Shown: positions 9,712 through 20,062 of the stretch, in pieces
Layout of the letters: the number at the start of each line of letters is the position of its first letter
Position numbering within the stretch: the first letter of the stretch is position 1
Origin: Saccoglossus kowalevskii
Lineage: Eukaryota > Hemichordata > Enteropneusta > Harrimaniidae
Length of the DNA stretch: 27,544 nucleotides
Reading direction: 5' to 3'
Assembly: GCF_000003605.2 (NCBI RefSeq)
Contig: NW_003143807.1
Span: forward strand, 158,061-185,604
Program-made: the position numbers and the translations under genes
The notes under the pieces: generated by a model
Databases searched by the model: none
Told to the model about the DNA's origin: nothing
The model's input: the letters and a program-made list of their open reading frames with translations, nothing else

Positions 9712-11610
9712 GGGCAAATACTATGATCACTCTCACTCTTGGGCCGCTCAAGTATATTATCTCACTCCTTCTTGGGATCACTCAGGGATAATATTATCTT
9801 CCTTTTTTGTTCAGACCACTCAGGAATGATATTTTCTCTCTCTTTTGTGGGGACCACTCAGGAATAATATTATCTTCATCTCTTGTTTTGACCAGTCAGG
9901 GATAATATTATCTCCCTCACCTGTTGGGACCACTCGTGGATAATATCATCTCCCTGTCTTGTTGGGATCAGTGAGGGGTATTATTATTTCCATCCCTTGT
10001 TCGGACCACTCAGAGATAATATTATCTCCCTCCCTTGTTGGGATCACTCATGGATAATATTATTTTCTTTCTCTTGTTCGGTCTAGTCAGGGACTATATT
10101 ATCTCCCTCTCTTACTGGGACCAATCAGGGATAATATTATCTTCATCTCTTGTTGGGATCACTCAGGGATGGTATTATCTGCATCTCTTGTTTGGTTTAG
10201 TCAGGGACAATATTATCTCCATCTCTTGTTGGTACCACTCAGGAATAATATTATTTTCATCGCCTTTTAGTGACAGTCAGAAATAATATTGTCTTCATCT
10301 CTTGTTGGTACCACTCAGGGATAATATTATCTTCATCTTTTGTTGGAACCACTCACGGATAGTATTATCTTCATCGCTTGTTGGAACCACTCGGGAATAG
10401 TATTATCTTCATCTCGCATTTGAACTAGTCAAAAACAATATTATCTCCATCTCTTGCTGGGACCAATCAGCGATAATATTATCATCATCTCTTGTTGAGA
10501 CCACTCCGGAATAATATTATTTTGAGACCACTCAGGGATGGTATTATCTTCATCTCTTGTTTGGTTTAGTCAGGGACAATATTATCCCCATCTCTTGTTG
10601 GGACCACTCAGGAATAATATTATCTTCCTCTCTTGTTGGTACCACTCAGGAATATTATTATTTTCATCTCTTGTTGGGACCACTCAGGGATAATATTATC
10701 TTCATCTTTTGTTGGTACCACTCAAGAATATTATTAGTTTTATCGCTTTTAGTACCAGTCAGGAAAATTGTCTTCATCTCTTGTTGGTACCACTCAGGGA
10801 TAATATTATTTTCATCTCTTGTTGAGACCACTCAGGGATAATATTATTTTCATCTCTTGTTGGGACCACTCAGGGATAGAATTATCTTCATCGCTTGTTG
10901 GAACCACTCGGGGATAGTATTATCTTCATCTCTTGTTTAGACTAGTCAAGGACAATATTATCTCCCTCTCTTGCTGGGACCAATCCGGAATAATATTATT
11001 TTGGGACCACTCAGGGATAGTATTATCTTCATCTCTTGTTGGGACCACTCAGGGATGGTATTATCTTCATATCTCTTGTTTGGTTTAGTCAGGGACAATA
11101 TTATCCCCACCTCTTGTTGGGACCACTCAGGAATAATATTATCTTCCTCTCTTGTTGGTACCACTCAGGGATAATATTATTTTCATCTCTTGTTGAGACC
11201 ACTCAGGAATAATATTATCTTCCTCTCTTGTTGGTGCCACTCAGGAATATTATTATTTTCATCTTTTGTTGGGACCACTCAGGGATAATATTATTTTCAT
11301 CTCTTGTTGAGACCACTCAGGGATAGTATTATCATCATCTCTTGTTGGGATCACTCAGGGATGGTATTGTCATCATCTCTTGTTGAGACCACCCAGGGAT
11401 AGTATTATCATCATCTCTTGTTGGGATCACTCAGGGATGGTATTGTCATCATCTCTTGTTGAGACCACCCAGGGATAGTATTATCATCATCTCTTGTTGG
11501 GATCACTCAGGGATGGTATTATCTTCATCTCTTGTTGGGGCTACTCACCTATTGTCACCACTTAAGAATTATATTATCTCCCTCTCTTGTTGGTACTACT
11601 CACTAAACAC
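9712..11610 (+). repeat. 38-bp minisatellite, about 50 units
   Basis: The consensus unit is TTGGGACCACTCAGGGATAA followed by TATTATCTTCATCTCTTG. Every typical unit holds the 12-bp palindrome GATAATATTATC. Edge units (9712-9800, 11540-11610) are more divergent and central ones more uniform, as expected from unequal exchange. Blocks of several units are themselves duplicated, for example the GTTTGGTTTAGTCAGGGACA block at about 10188, 10559 and 11080. Open frames of 67 to 94 codons on both strands come from the repeat and are not genes. Confidence 0.97.
11310..11535 (+). repeat. 76-bp dimer repeated three times within the minisatellite
   Basis: Alternating units GAGACCACYCAGGGATAGTA and GGGATCACTCAGGGATGGTA occur as three almost identical pairs, showing a recent higher-order expansion at the right end of the array. 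Confidence 0.85.
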
Positions 11611-11701
11611 ATAATTTACAAATCTGGAAAACCACCACTTGTTACAAATGTGAAAAAGTAACAAAACCCGCATTAGCACAGAATCGTTGCTCAACATCAA
11701 C

Positions 11702-11722
11702 GGGGGAGGGTGGAGGGGAGGG
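11702..11722 (+). other. Potential G-quadruplex
   Basis: GGGGG-A-GGG-TGGA-GGGG-A-GGG fits the rule of four G-runs of three or more with loops of one to seven bases. It stands 90 bp past the minisatellite. Confidence 0.6.
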
Positions 11723-12061
11723 TACCCAAAAATATGAAATGAAATATACACTATACATTACGACATTCGAGTCTTGCACTTCGATATTTTTTTCAAATAT
11801 TTACAGCAAAATGTTTGGAATAATCTGTTTTATTTCCCAAACTATGATTACATATTTGAAACTGTGTATTTTTAAAATAACCAGAACATTAGCATAGCAT
11901 ATGATGGATGATATGCAGTCCAGAAAGTAGACCGTTTTACCAATTTGGTAATTTGACACCTAATATGGTGTTGACAAATATGGTTTAAAGACAGTAAGAG
12001 CAGAAATAGAGACCGATTCAGCTCTATAACTATTTAAGAGCAACAATTTCTGAAGAGAGGT
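11723..12061. other. No supported gene
   Basis: AT-rich DNA between the minisatellite and the G/C hairpin. An exon-2 relic of the duplicated lectin was looked for here and not seen. Confidence 0.4.
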
Positions 12062-12064
12062 TCC

Positions 12065-12093
12065 CCCAACCCCTCGGGGGTGGGGGTTACTTG
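12065..12093. repeat. CCCCCAACCCC/GGGGGTGGGGG hairpin, solo element end
   Basis: Two G/C tracts face each other almost without a loop. The right side reads GGGGGTTACT, the same as the left end of the element at 13491. It may be an internally deleted copy or the fused ends of that element. Confidence 0.5.
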
Positions 12094-12376
12094 TAATATT
12101 CATATAATGGTATTCCAGGCACCAACTTTTGGTGAAAATCATGGTTCAGGAGATGACCCCATTGATTCAGAAACGGTTTTACAGGAAAGACACATTCCTT
12201 ATTATTATATGTTACATCACAATCACGGTAAAATTGGTCTATCATTGCCACATATCAAACAGAGCCAAAATTCGATTTATTTTGAAATGTAAAGAAAAAA
12301 AAAACATTTTATCAGCAACTATACACGACAATGTCGTTGCCATTGTAGATAAGCAAAATATGTGTAACCATAAATG

Positions 12377-12450
12377 TCAATGGAAGGACATATTTTCCCA
12401 TTACACACTACCAAGCAAACTATGACAATGATAACTAACACAATAATCTA
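12377..12450 (-). pseudogene. Decayed copy of lectin exon 1
   Basis: On the plus strand this matches 6597-6673: TCAATGGAAGGA is identical, and CATTACACACYRCCAAGCAA continues with few changes. Read on the minus strand it still gives a hydrophobic stretch ending VCLVVCNG, against FCLAVCNG in the live exon. The codon at the ATG position is TAG (12450-12448) and the GGTATG donor has become AAATATG, so neither start nor splice site survives. No exon-2 relic was found between it and the minisatellite. Confidence 0.7.
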
Positions 12451-12985
12451 CCTCACGTTCTATAATGCCAAGACACTCGCCGCTGTACCATGTATTCCTA
12501 TGGCCTTTGTGTGAAAATACCCGAATGTTTGCTTCCGAGATTATCGGCGATTAAATAATTACACGAAAACAGGACGGAATTTTGAATAGTGTCTCTCTAT
12601 CACGTGGGCGTCACATCATTCGTATGACGACACAGGTTAACAGAAGCGTGTTAACATCTTAATTATGTTTCAATTTGTAGCTAGAGTTAACCTTGGCCCA
12701 TATTTCAATTAATAAAGTTAGTCTGGAAACCATGATTGCTGCAATTGATTGTCCAAATATAACCCACACTGAATGGCTATTATGAGCTACTAAGGTATAA
12801 TGATATAATATGCTAAATAGGTAAGTCACATTTGGATTGATTACAGACAACTGTATGACTAAGAATTATTGTATGACCTCAATTATCAATATAAGAGTTT
12901 TCATGTGACAGTGTTACGATAGAGATCTATTCAAACCGCGTGCTTTGTTCCCACAGGAGTGGCCGATCTGTAACGTGCGTGTATT
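12377..12985 (-). repeat. Degraded duplicate of the lectin exon 1 and upstream region (6597-6950)
   Basis: Collinear matches occur in the same order: exon 1 (12377 vs 6597), CTCTATCACGTGRRCGTCAC (12595 vs 6780), TTTCAATTT about 12668 vs 6873, and CGCGTGYTTTKTTCCCACAG (12937 vs 6916). Offsets grow from 5780 to 6021 through small insertions. It is a tandem, same-orientation segmental duplication that has decayed. Confidence 0.65.
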
Positions 12986-13485
12986 AAATTATTCATAATA
13001 TTATTTGCATAAGATCGACTAGATAGGATTTTTGCAGCCCGGGGTTGTGCGTTATTCATTTACTATACTCCAAAAAGGTTTTATCATACACTTTATAGGT
13101 TGCATCAAACATAAATGCAATTGCTACTGGATTTTCATTTATTAAAGTTATTATTCTCTTTTCTATCTTTTATTGAAACGTTCTCATTGCTGATTGACAT
13201 TCAGAGCAAGACATTACAACATCGACAAGACTCCTGAGTGTTATAACATTTTGTTGTTACTATGACTACCCCATCGAACCAGAACACGCTAGTTGTGGCT
13301 AATATGATCAATGTGCCTGTAACTGGATAAAACCAGTTTAGAGTGATTTACATATTGAATATGTAATCTAACTCTGAAACGTCATTATATATAATGCATG
13401 AGTGTGAAACATACCCCCTGACAAAACTTATACGACCTCGACCTCATGTTGCTATGAATTGTACTCCTGAGCAATATAATAATAT
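12986..13485. other. No supported gene
   Basis: AT-rich DNA without recognisable repeats, between the lectin duplicate and the poly-G element. Confidence 0.4.
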
Positions 13486-13812
13486 CCCGCGGGGGGGGGG
13501 GGGTTACTCAAAGTAAGACCTGGTACCCATGCTGAAGTATAGCTTTTCAAAAAGCCTCTAAACATGAACTTATATCCCATTTTAGAAAGTGAAGAAACTT
13601 AAAATAGATACCCTATATGCATACTAAAATCATACTGTTTCCAAAGTAAGGTAACGTGAGTTCATGAGATTTCTTTTTCAAAACACACTTTATTACTATA
13701 TTCTAAGTTACAGACGGCACACGCGTATACGCGTCAAATAACTCAATGACACCCCTTTGACGCGTTTTTTTTTTACTTCAGCATATTTTATTCAGACACC
13801 CCCACCCCCTGG
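13486..13812 (+). mobile_element. Non-coding element with poly-G and poly-C ends, about 325 bp
   Basis: Starts CCCGC then 13 G (13491-13503) and GTTACTCAAAG; ends ACACCCCCACCCCCTGGGA. The flanks AATAATATCCC and GGGAATGATATT are roughly inverted, extending the terminal symmetry. Inside are GCGTATACGCGTCAAATA and TTTGACGCGTTTTTTTTT, inverted GACGCG motifs. No protein is encoded. It looks like a MITE-type non-autonomous element. Transposon class is unknown. Confidence 0.5.
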
Positions 13813-16454
13813 GAATGATATTGACTTTGGGGTTTCCAGCCTAATTTTCGAGCAAATAGTTGTTCTCTTTTAGTTGATAGTGGCCACTTTGTCAACATTA
13901 TAACGCTTTTACCATAGGTTCCTCTGAGAGAAATATGAGTAAAAGCATTTACCTTAAGTTTTGTGTAATTGCAATTTGTTGTTGCAATGGTTTTAGCTCT
14001 TCCTTGTATGTATATACTTCGTAACATAATTGTAACATAATAATATGACGTTGATTCAACAACAGTTCATTATATACTGATGTTGTTGCAATGAGGGAAA
14101 CTTACTATAGCAGACAATTTAATGGTGTGCTTCCATTATTGGATTAATCGAGAACGAGCATCAAAACAGATACGCCAGGAATGTGTCAATGTATGAAGAC
14201 CGCGCGCTCAGCCACGAATTTTGTTGAGATGAGTGAGACGTGTCCAGTTAAACAGTGCCACTTAAGCGCATCTTCATCATGTTTTCGTTAAATTTGAACT
14301 AATTGATAAACGAATCAAACTTATATTTTATCAGATAATGTTTATTATATACATAATCAATAGTTATTGAAGCCTTGGAGTGTTATTTGTTTAATTACTA
14401 CAGTAGTTCATAAACTATGAACGCCCTTTTGCTGGAGTAGTTTACTAGTATTCCCTCGTACACGCGTACGACGCAGGCTGAAGATATAGATTATATAGAT
14501 TTGAAAATTGGGTTTCTTCACTGTCGCCAGGGTATTGGATACATATGTTGTGCTGACGTATAAATATTATATTGGTACCTGGTCCTCCTTGCTTATCTTC
14601 TGTGATAGAATTGTGGGAATCTCTGTAAATGGCATGCATGGTGGCCAAGAATCTATCAATTCATCTCCGATATTCGGGACCAGCACGACAACCTGATTAT
14701 CAAACTTTGAAGTACATCCATGTCAGCCTGTCATAGTCTGTATTGTCAATCCATATCTATAGATTCACAGTGAATCTTCAACTAGAAGCTGTCTGTTGTG
14801 ATGTTTAGGTCATTGTCATGCCTTAAAGCACTACAGGTAAAAATAGACAAAACGTGTAAGGAAGAGTAGAGGGGGTAAGGCATTTTTGATATGGTATCAA
14901 CCAAGCTGCCATTAGATATCCCAGAGAATTTATCTCGAGAAGATATCATTCACATACATAATGATTTTTTTTTCAATTTCACTTGTAATGGAAGCTGCAT
15001 GAGATCCTACTGTCAAGACTGCTGCTAGTGGCAGCAGTAGTATTTCCGTTGTGACCTAGGTTTAACACCTCAAATACCGAAAGCTTCTGCAGAAACATGA
15101 AGACCTCATCAGCTTCTCAATCAAGATTGAATGGTGCAAGCTTTGTGTGTTGAGTTTGCAACCGAACATACTTACTTAGATGAGTACACATGTTTTGTGG
15201 CATAATAATTTCAAAGATCATTGGCGTGCACACCATCACTGGCAGTTGGATTCATCAATTATTTATTAATTAGTTTTGCTCTAGTTTCCCCCAGTTGAAA
15301 CAGTTTGAATACCTACGTCCATTTCACCTTCTAAGCAAAAGAATCCTTTCCACTGAGTAAACTGGTGGTGCATGTTGTAGCGCGTCATCATATAATGCTT
15401 CTAGAATGTCTTAATTTTTTATCATATATTGTAAATGATGGGGCACTTTTTATTGCACTGAATTATTTCAAAAATCAAAATGCATTTCTTCTTCAACATT
15501 GTGGACTTGTTCTAAAGAAAATTTTCTCGCAACACACAAAATGGATGCTGTAAACCATCTTTGTCATATTTATTCGGTGTCCCTAAATATTTTGAGAGGC
15601 TCCTATTGACTCCAGCCATTGTCACAATGGACAATATATTCACTGACTGAAAGAACAAATGCCACCTTGGGTTTTTGTTAATTTGTATATGACTATGAAC
15701 TCATTTCTTCATTAGAATAAATTTTCTTTATTCTTTAATGGCTAAGAACAACTACGTGCATCATGGTTCAGTTAAGAGTAGGATGACATTCTATCCGCGG
15801 CTATTTCGTGGGTTGAGCTCATATACATCAACCCTCAAATGTCTAATTTGGCCTGATGGAGGATGCAACTCCTTATAGTTTTTCTTGGACAGGTAATTCA
15901 AGTTCAAGCTGCGGTGTAATTAGTTCGCACAAATCAGAGGAGATAGGTCCGTCATTGGGTTCAATTCGCTTTGATGATTGAACCCATGACTATCAAAGAG
16001 CGACATCAACTTGTATAATTTGTGTCATTTGTCTAGATTCCTTGTCAATAAACCATCTGGGATTCTTGCTTTTAATGCTGGGGGAGTAGTGAACATAATT
16101 TTATAGCTGCCCTCTACCACTGATTAAGTTAACATGAAGGTACAAGTTCAACTCTTAGGTACAGTTGTATATCCAGGAGCAGAATCTTTTTGTTTACAAA
16201 ATTGTTTTGATCTTGTCAAGACTAGTGGTTTTTAGGGGGCTGATCCCATAGAAGATACCAATTTAGCATTTTGTTGTGTAGTCATTCTATTGTGCTGGCT
16301 TAGAGAGACGAAGGGTTATGAAATTATCAACTAGTTGTACGACATCTATATGGATGAACACTGATCTAGGTTCCAAACTAGTTATGAATAGTAAGACAAA
16401 CTCAATGCAGATTTGTAAAGAATTCGTACCAGCTGTGTGACTGATAGAGAATGT
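13813..16454. other. No supported gene
   Basis: About 2.6 kb. It includes a perfect 10-bp inverted repeat, TGGGTTCAAT (15956-15965) and ATTGAACCCA (15977-15986) with an 11-nt spacer. The stretches 14880-15160 and 15760-16320 have coding-like texture with stops in every frame, possibly worn mobile-element sequence. No motif could be named. Confidence 0.4.
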
Positions 16455-16575
16455 CTTTATGCAATTGTTTTTGAACGCTTATGGGAACCAATTGCAGTAG
16501 AATAATAATCAAAACAGCATAATTTAACTCAAAATTACGAATACTTTGAAAATCGTTATATGTCATATCGACACA
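16455..16575 (+). repeat. Dispersed repeat pair, copy 2
   Basis: CAATTGTTTTTGAACGC, AATAATCAAAACAGCATAAT and TATGTCATATCGACA match the copy at 9585-9690. What flanks the two copies differs, suggesting a dispersed element rather than part of the lectin duplication. Confidence 0.5.
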
Positions 16576-18567
16576 TTTGTAAGGTTCGGGATGAAATCAG
16601 TACTCATGCTTGCATCCTTGACTCACTCTTTTTCGTTAAGTTGTTCACCTCTCTAATTGTGCTTTCTCTTAACTTCATTATTGACGTCATTGAATGAGTC
16701 TTTGATATTACGTTCATGTTAAAATGTAAGGTGACAGAGATTTGAAGGTATCCTTCATTTTTCCAATAAATAATAATTCTTACTGAACTAACGTTCAGTT
16801 TTCAAATACACCCAAACTTTACATTTTGCATTGAAATACCTAATCAGAATGGTAAATGAAGGTATGTATTTTGCATAGAGTGTTATCAATTGCAGAAGTT
16901 TAAGTTGAATAGTCGATTCAGGGGATTTTTAATGTGTCTTAGCCACTCGTCATTTTAGAGTTTATGCGAAGTTAACTAGAGAAAACCAATCCCCCTCTGC
17001 TTTGTTTTATATTTTCTCTATTTTTTTTTCTACACTGTAATATTTGTATTGTAGAATAGATTTCTCCACTACCACATGTGTACAGAACGGTGTTGGTAGG
17101 TTCAGTGTGTTATTTTAGAGGTTAGATGTGGCATGGGGCACCACGTGTATAGCTAGCTCACTTGGCAGTGAATTACTTGTTTGTTCATGGTATTATAATT
17201 TAAAGCTGTCTTTATTGAAAACTCGTATTGAAAGAGTAAGTAAAGCCATTGCCCAGAAATAGAGATTATTACGGCACTGTCCATACTTGATACATACTCA
17301 TATTACTATGCAACTCACTTATTTTAGCACATATAATGGCTAGAAGTCTGAGGGAAACGCCTATAGAGTATCTTTGGAGCCTATTTTGCTCTTACAAAAA
17401 CAATTGTCAGTTTCACATTCTCAGATTTCTCTTTCACAAACTTGAAATCCCAGCCATCCATCAACTATGCATTATATGAACTTGCCACTTCATATTGACT
17501 TGAACTACACTTTGTTTCGCCAATGACATCGATGGATATTTTACAACTATCAAACTCGCCAAGAATTTACTAATTTCCAGACTGAATAATCTCGTCCTTC
17601 AGTAAACACAACTTCAAACACACAGCAACTTCTCATTGAAACTCACTACCCGACTGTATTAAATATATCAGACATGCTTCCAAAGATTTTCTAAAACAGT
17701 CTTTTAAATAATTGATACCAGTATGACTAGGGGCGGACTGATAATCTATGTGTCTGGAAAAGTCTAGAACGGCCATCCGGTCTACGGCTGTCGGATCCCA
17801 CTAATTGTTCCAACAATTAATAGCCAACATTGAAAATGATTGTTCAGTGTTATTAATGCTGGCAAAGTCAGTTACAAATAACAGTAGTATAATTTTTTTC
17901 TCTTCAAAATGCAAGCATACAAGTGACTGTAATATGGCTGTATAAAAGACAATGTCTAAATGTTCAATTTTGTTTAGGAGATGCAAAATTCTGTTATGAC
18001 AGACAATATACCACAATACCACTACCCCCCCCCCTTTTTTTTGGAAACGGGAAAGTCCCAGTCCGTCCCCGAGTATGACTCATCGATTATTATTGTAATT
18101 TTAATTATTGTTAATTTATTGCTGATGACATGGTGTGTTGTTTTGCCCAGTGACAAGCACGACTTTGTATTTTTGGAACGATGGCCGATTAGTAAAATTA
18201 ATTCACCTAGATGACAATTTAACATTATACAAGTAGTCAAACCATGCTTATCTTACAGTCGCATAACAGCTGTTTGTTATCCGCCTGATCTCTTTGGTTC
18301 TATATTAATACCTATGCAGTGCTCTGACCAGGCAAAACAATTCAACAAATTGTACGAGAAAGGGTATGCAAATTGCAGTTACGTTAAATCCCACTTTTCC
18401 TGTTAACAGTGCCTCTCACGAAGGGTGAACAAGCTCATTTACTTGGCCCTGGAGAAATTCCAGTCGTTTTTGAAATATTTCTGCAATATTGCATCAGCAA
18501 CACAGATTATGACCTCTGCTAGGTGACATAAGCTGCTACCTTTGAATTGTTGCAGCAGACAAACACT
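16576..18567. other. No supported gene
   Basis: AT-rich DNA. A C12-T9 tract lies at about 18026-18042. The short open frames around 17801-18240 overlap this tract and have no family resemblance. Confidence 0.4.
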
Positions 18568-18568
18568 T

Positions 18569-18604
18569 TCTTGTTCTACACCTCGCTCGGAGGTGTCTAG
18601 CGTT
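18569..18604 (+). repeat. ACACCTC-GCTCG-GAGGTGT hairpin
   Basis: A perfect 7-bp stem (18578-18584 and 18590-18596) with a 5-nt loop. It stands at the start of a stretch running to about 18740 that reads like a short dispersed element. Confidence 0.5.
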
Positions 18605-18679
18605 CTCTTATAGGCTAATATTTCCAGTTAAATTTCGCTTCTGAAGGAGATGATAAATTAATTTGCAATCCCCGTTGCT

Positions 18680-19010
18680 GTGTTAGAATATGTAAAAGTT
18701 GAAAACAACTTTTGCAGTTTTACTATAAAACCTAAAAAGTGCAAGATGTGTGATATTCTCTGCTTATTTTGTGAGAGCCGATCTAGATACAGGTTTAGCA
18801 ATGCTACTGGGATTCCCAATTTTGTAAACACACAGGGAGGCAAGCTTCAATTTGAAAGAGAAAATATTAAATTGCTACTTCCCTGAAGGTCAGATATCAG
18901 TGATTTCCAGGGTGAATCTTTACATGAAATTATGCGTCTTTTAGATCTAACAGGACTAAGAAAATGTGAAAGTGTACGCAACAGCACACACAAGCTGGAG
19001 TTTTCATTCT
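18680..19010 (+). pseudogene. Unrecognised coding-like fragment
   Basis: One frame stays open for 68 codons from 18680 (a GTG, not an ATG), stops at 18886, and then continues in the same frame as RSDISDFQGESLHEIMRLLD and LTGLRKCESV to about 19000. It includes KCKMCDILCLFCESRSRYRF, with paired cysteines like a small zinc-binding knuckle. The long same-frame run around one stop suggests a worn coding sequence, perhaps from a mobile element. I do not recognise a family; chance is possible. Confidence 0.25.
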
Positions 19011-19936
19011 GAATTGGTCTGTCAGGATGTACTGAATCAGTCTGCTCAGATCTATAGGGCGAAGCAGCTTCTTTCGCAAACAAATCTTGTGCATGTTTTC
19101 AGCGAAATTTGCTGGTAGACTCATTGAGGATTGTTCTGTTTCTATATCCATTTCTTGTAGCTATGTTTACCATTTGTGCACGGTAATAAATGTCCAGTTG
19201 TAAAAAAATACATTGTGCATGACCACTTCAAGCATATCAGGTACGTGGACTACTTCCTATAATGGGTTGTCCAAGCCTACCAATTCCTCAAAATGTCTGG
19301 GTGGTACGAGGTCACTTGATAGAGTACAACTTCACCTCTATTCACCCAGACAGACTCTCCGTGAATTCTCGGCAGCACCAAGACCTACAGCTAGAAAGTG
19401 TGAGCCTGATTGAAAAGACCTTGCTCATTTTAATCAGAATTTACAAGCACCAATACACTTGTTGACAGCAGTGATTCTGGCATGTATTTGGTATAATGAT
19501 CATCTCGAAATTACTTCTCAGTAATCAGTTGTTTTACTAGTACAGGTTGTTTCACAGTTTAACACCCCAGTGCTGCCAAAGGTTAAGTACTCACATTTTG
19601 CAAATAAGTGTCCATCAGCTGTACATAGTCTACAGCTTTTGTATCTCCCATAATAAGGTAACGAGATTCTCATTGATATTCCAGCAATGAAATTTGATTT
19701 GAACCTGTGAAGGCACTCAGCCTGTTGGAATGGGATCCACTTACCACACACAAATTAAAAAAAATATATATTGAATTTCATGACAAGATGGTTGTTTGTG
19801 ATGGGGGAATGGAATATTGTGCACACATTCCAACAAGTTCACAATTGTCACAGAGAAATGCTAAACTGGAATACCTGACCACAGTCAGCTAGCGTGTAAG
19901 TGATAATAAAATAAATAAGATGAATTTAACGACATT
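19011..19936. other. No supported gene
   Basis: Several short overlapping open frames on both strands (19213-19465, 19518-19751, 19707-19892). The frame at 19262-19465 has a plausible amino-acid mix (VWVVRGHLIEYNFTSIHPDR) but no recognisable family and no convincing splice context. Confidence 0.35.
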
Positions 19937-20062
19937 CACTATATGGGGGCAGCCAACTTGAAAATGGCTTGAAAACGAAATAAGCTGTATTCAAGACAGC
20001 TGCCCCATATAGTAAATTAATTGCATTTATTTGATTATCACTTGTACGCCAGCTGACTGTGT
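19937..20062 (+). repeat. Dispersed repeat, copy 2, with inverted arms
   Basis: The match to 7301-7381 starts at 19981. In addition CACTATATGGGGGCAGCC (19938-19955) faces the inverted complement ACAGCTGCCCCATATAGTA (19996-20014), with TTCAAG/CTTGA continuing the arms. This makes a stem-loop of about 25-bp imperfect arms, as in a MITE or a fold-back of two copies. Confidence 0.7.

Noticed and set aside
10035-11174. Open frames of 67 to 94 codons on both strands with repeating LVRDNII..CWDHSGIILSSS or EEDNIIPEWSQQE
   Set aside because: They are the translation of a 38-bp tandem repeat. 38 is not a multiple of three, so all frames cycle through the same phrases on a 114-bp period. No start context, splice sites or family support a repeat protein.
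13788-14027. 79-codon minus-strand frame TKWPLSTKREQLFARKLGWK
   Set aside because: Starts outside and runs into the poly-C end of the element at 13486-13812; no recognisable family.
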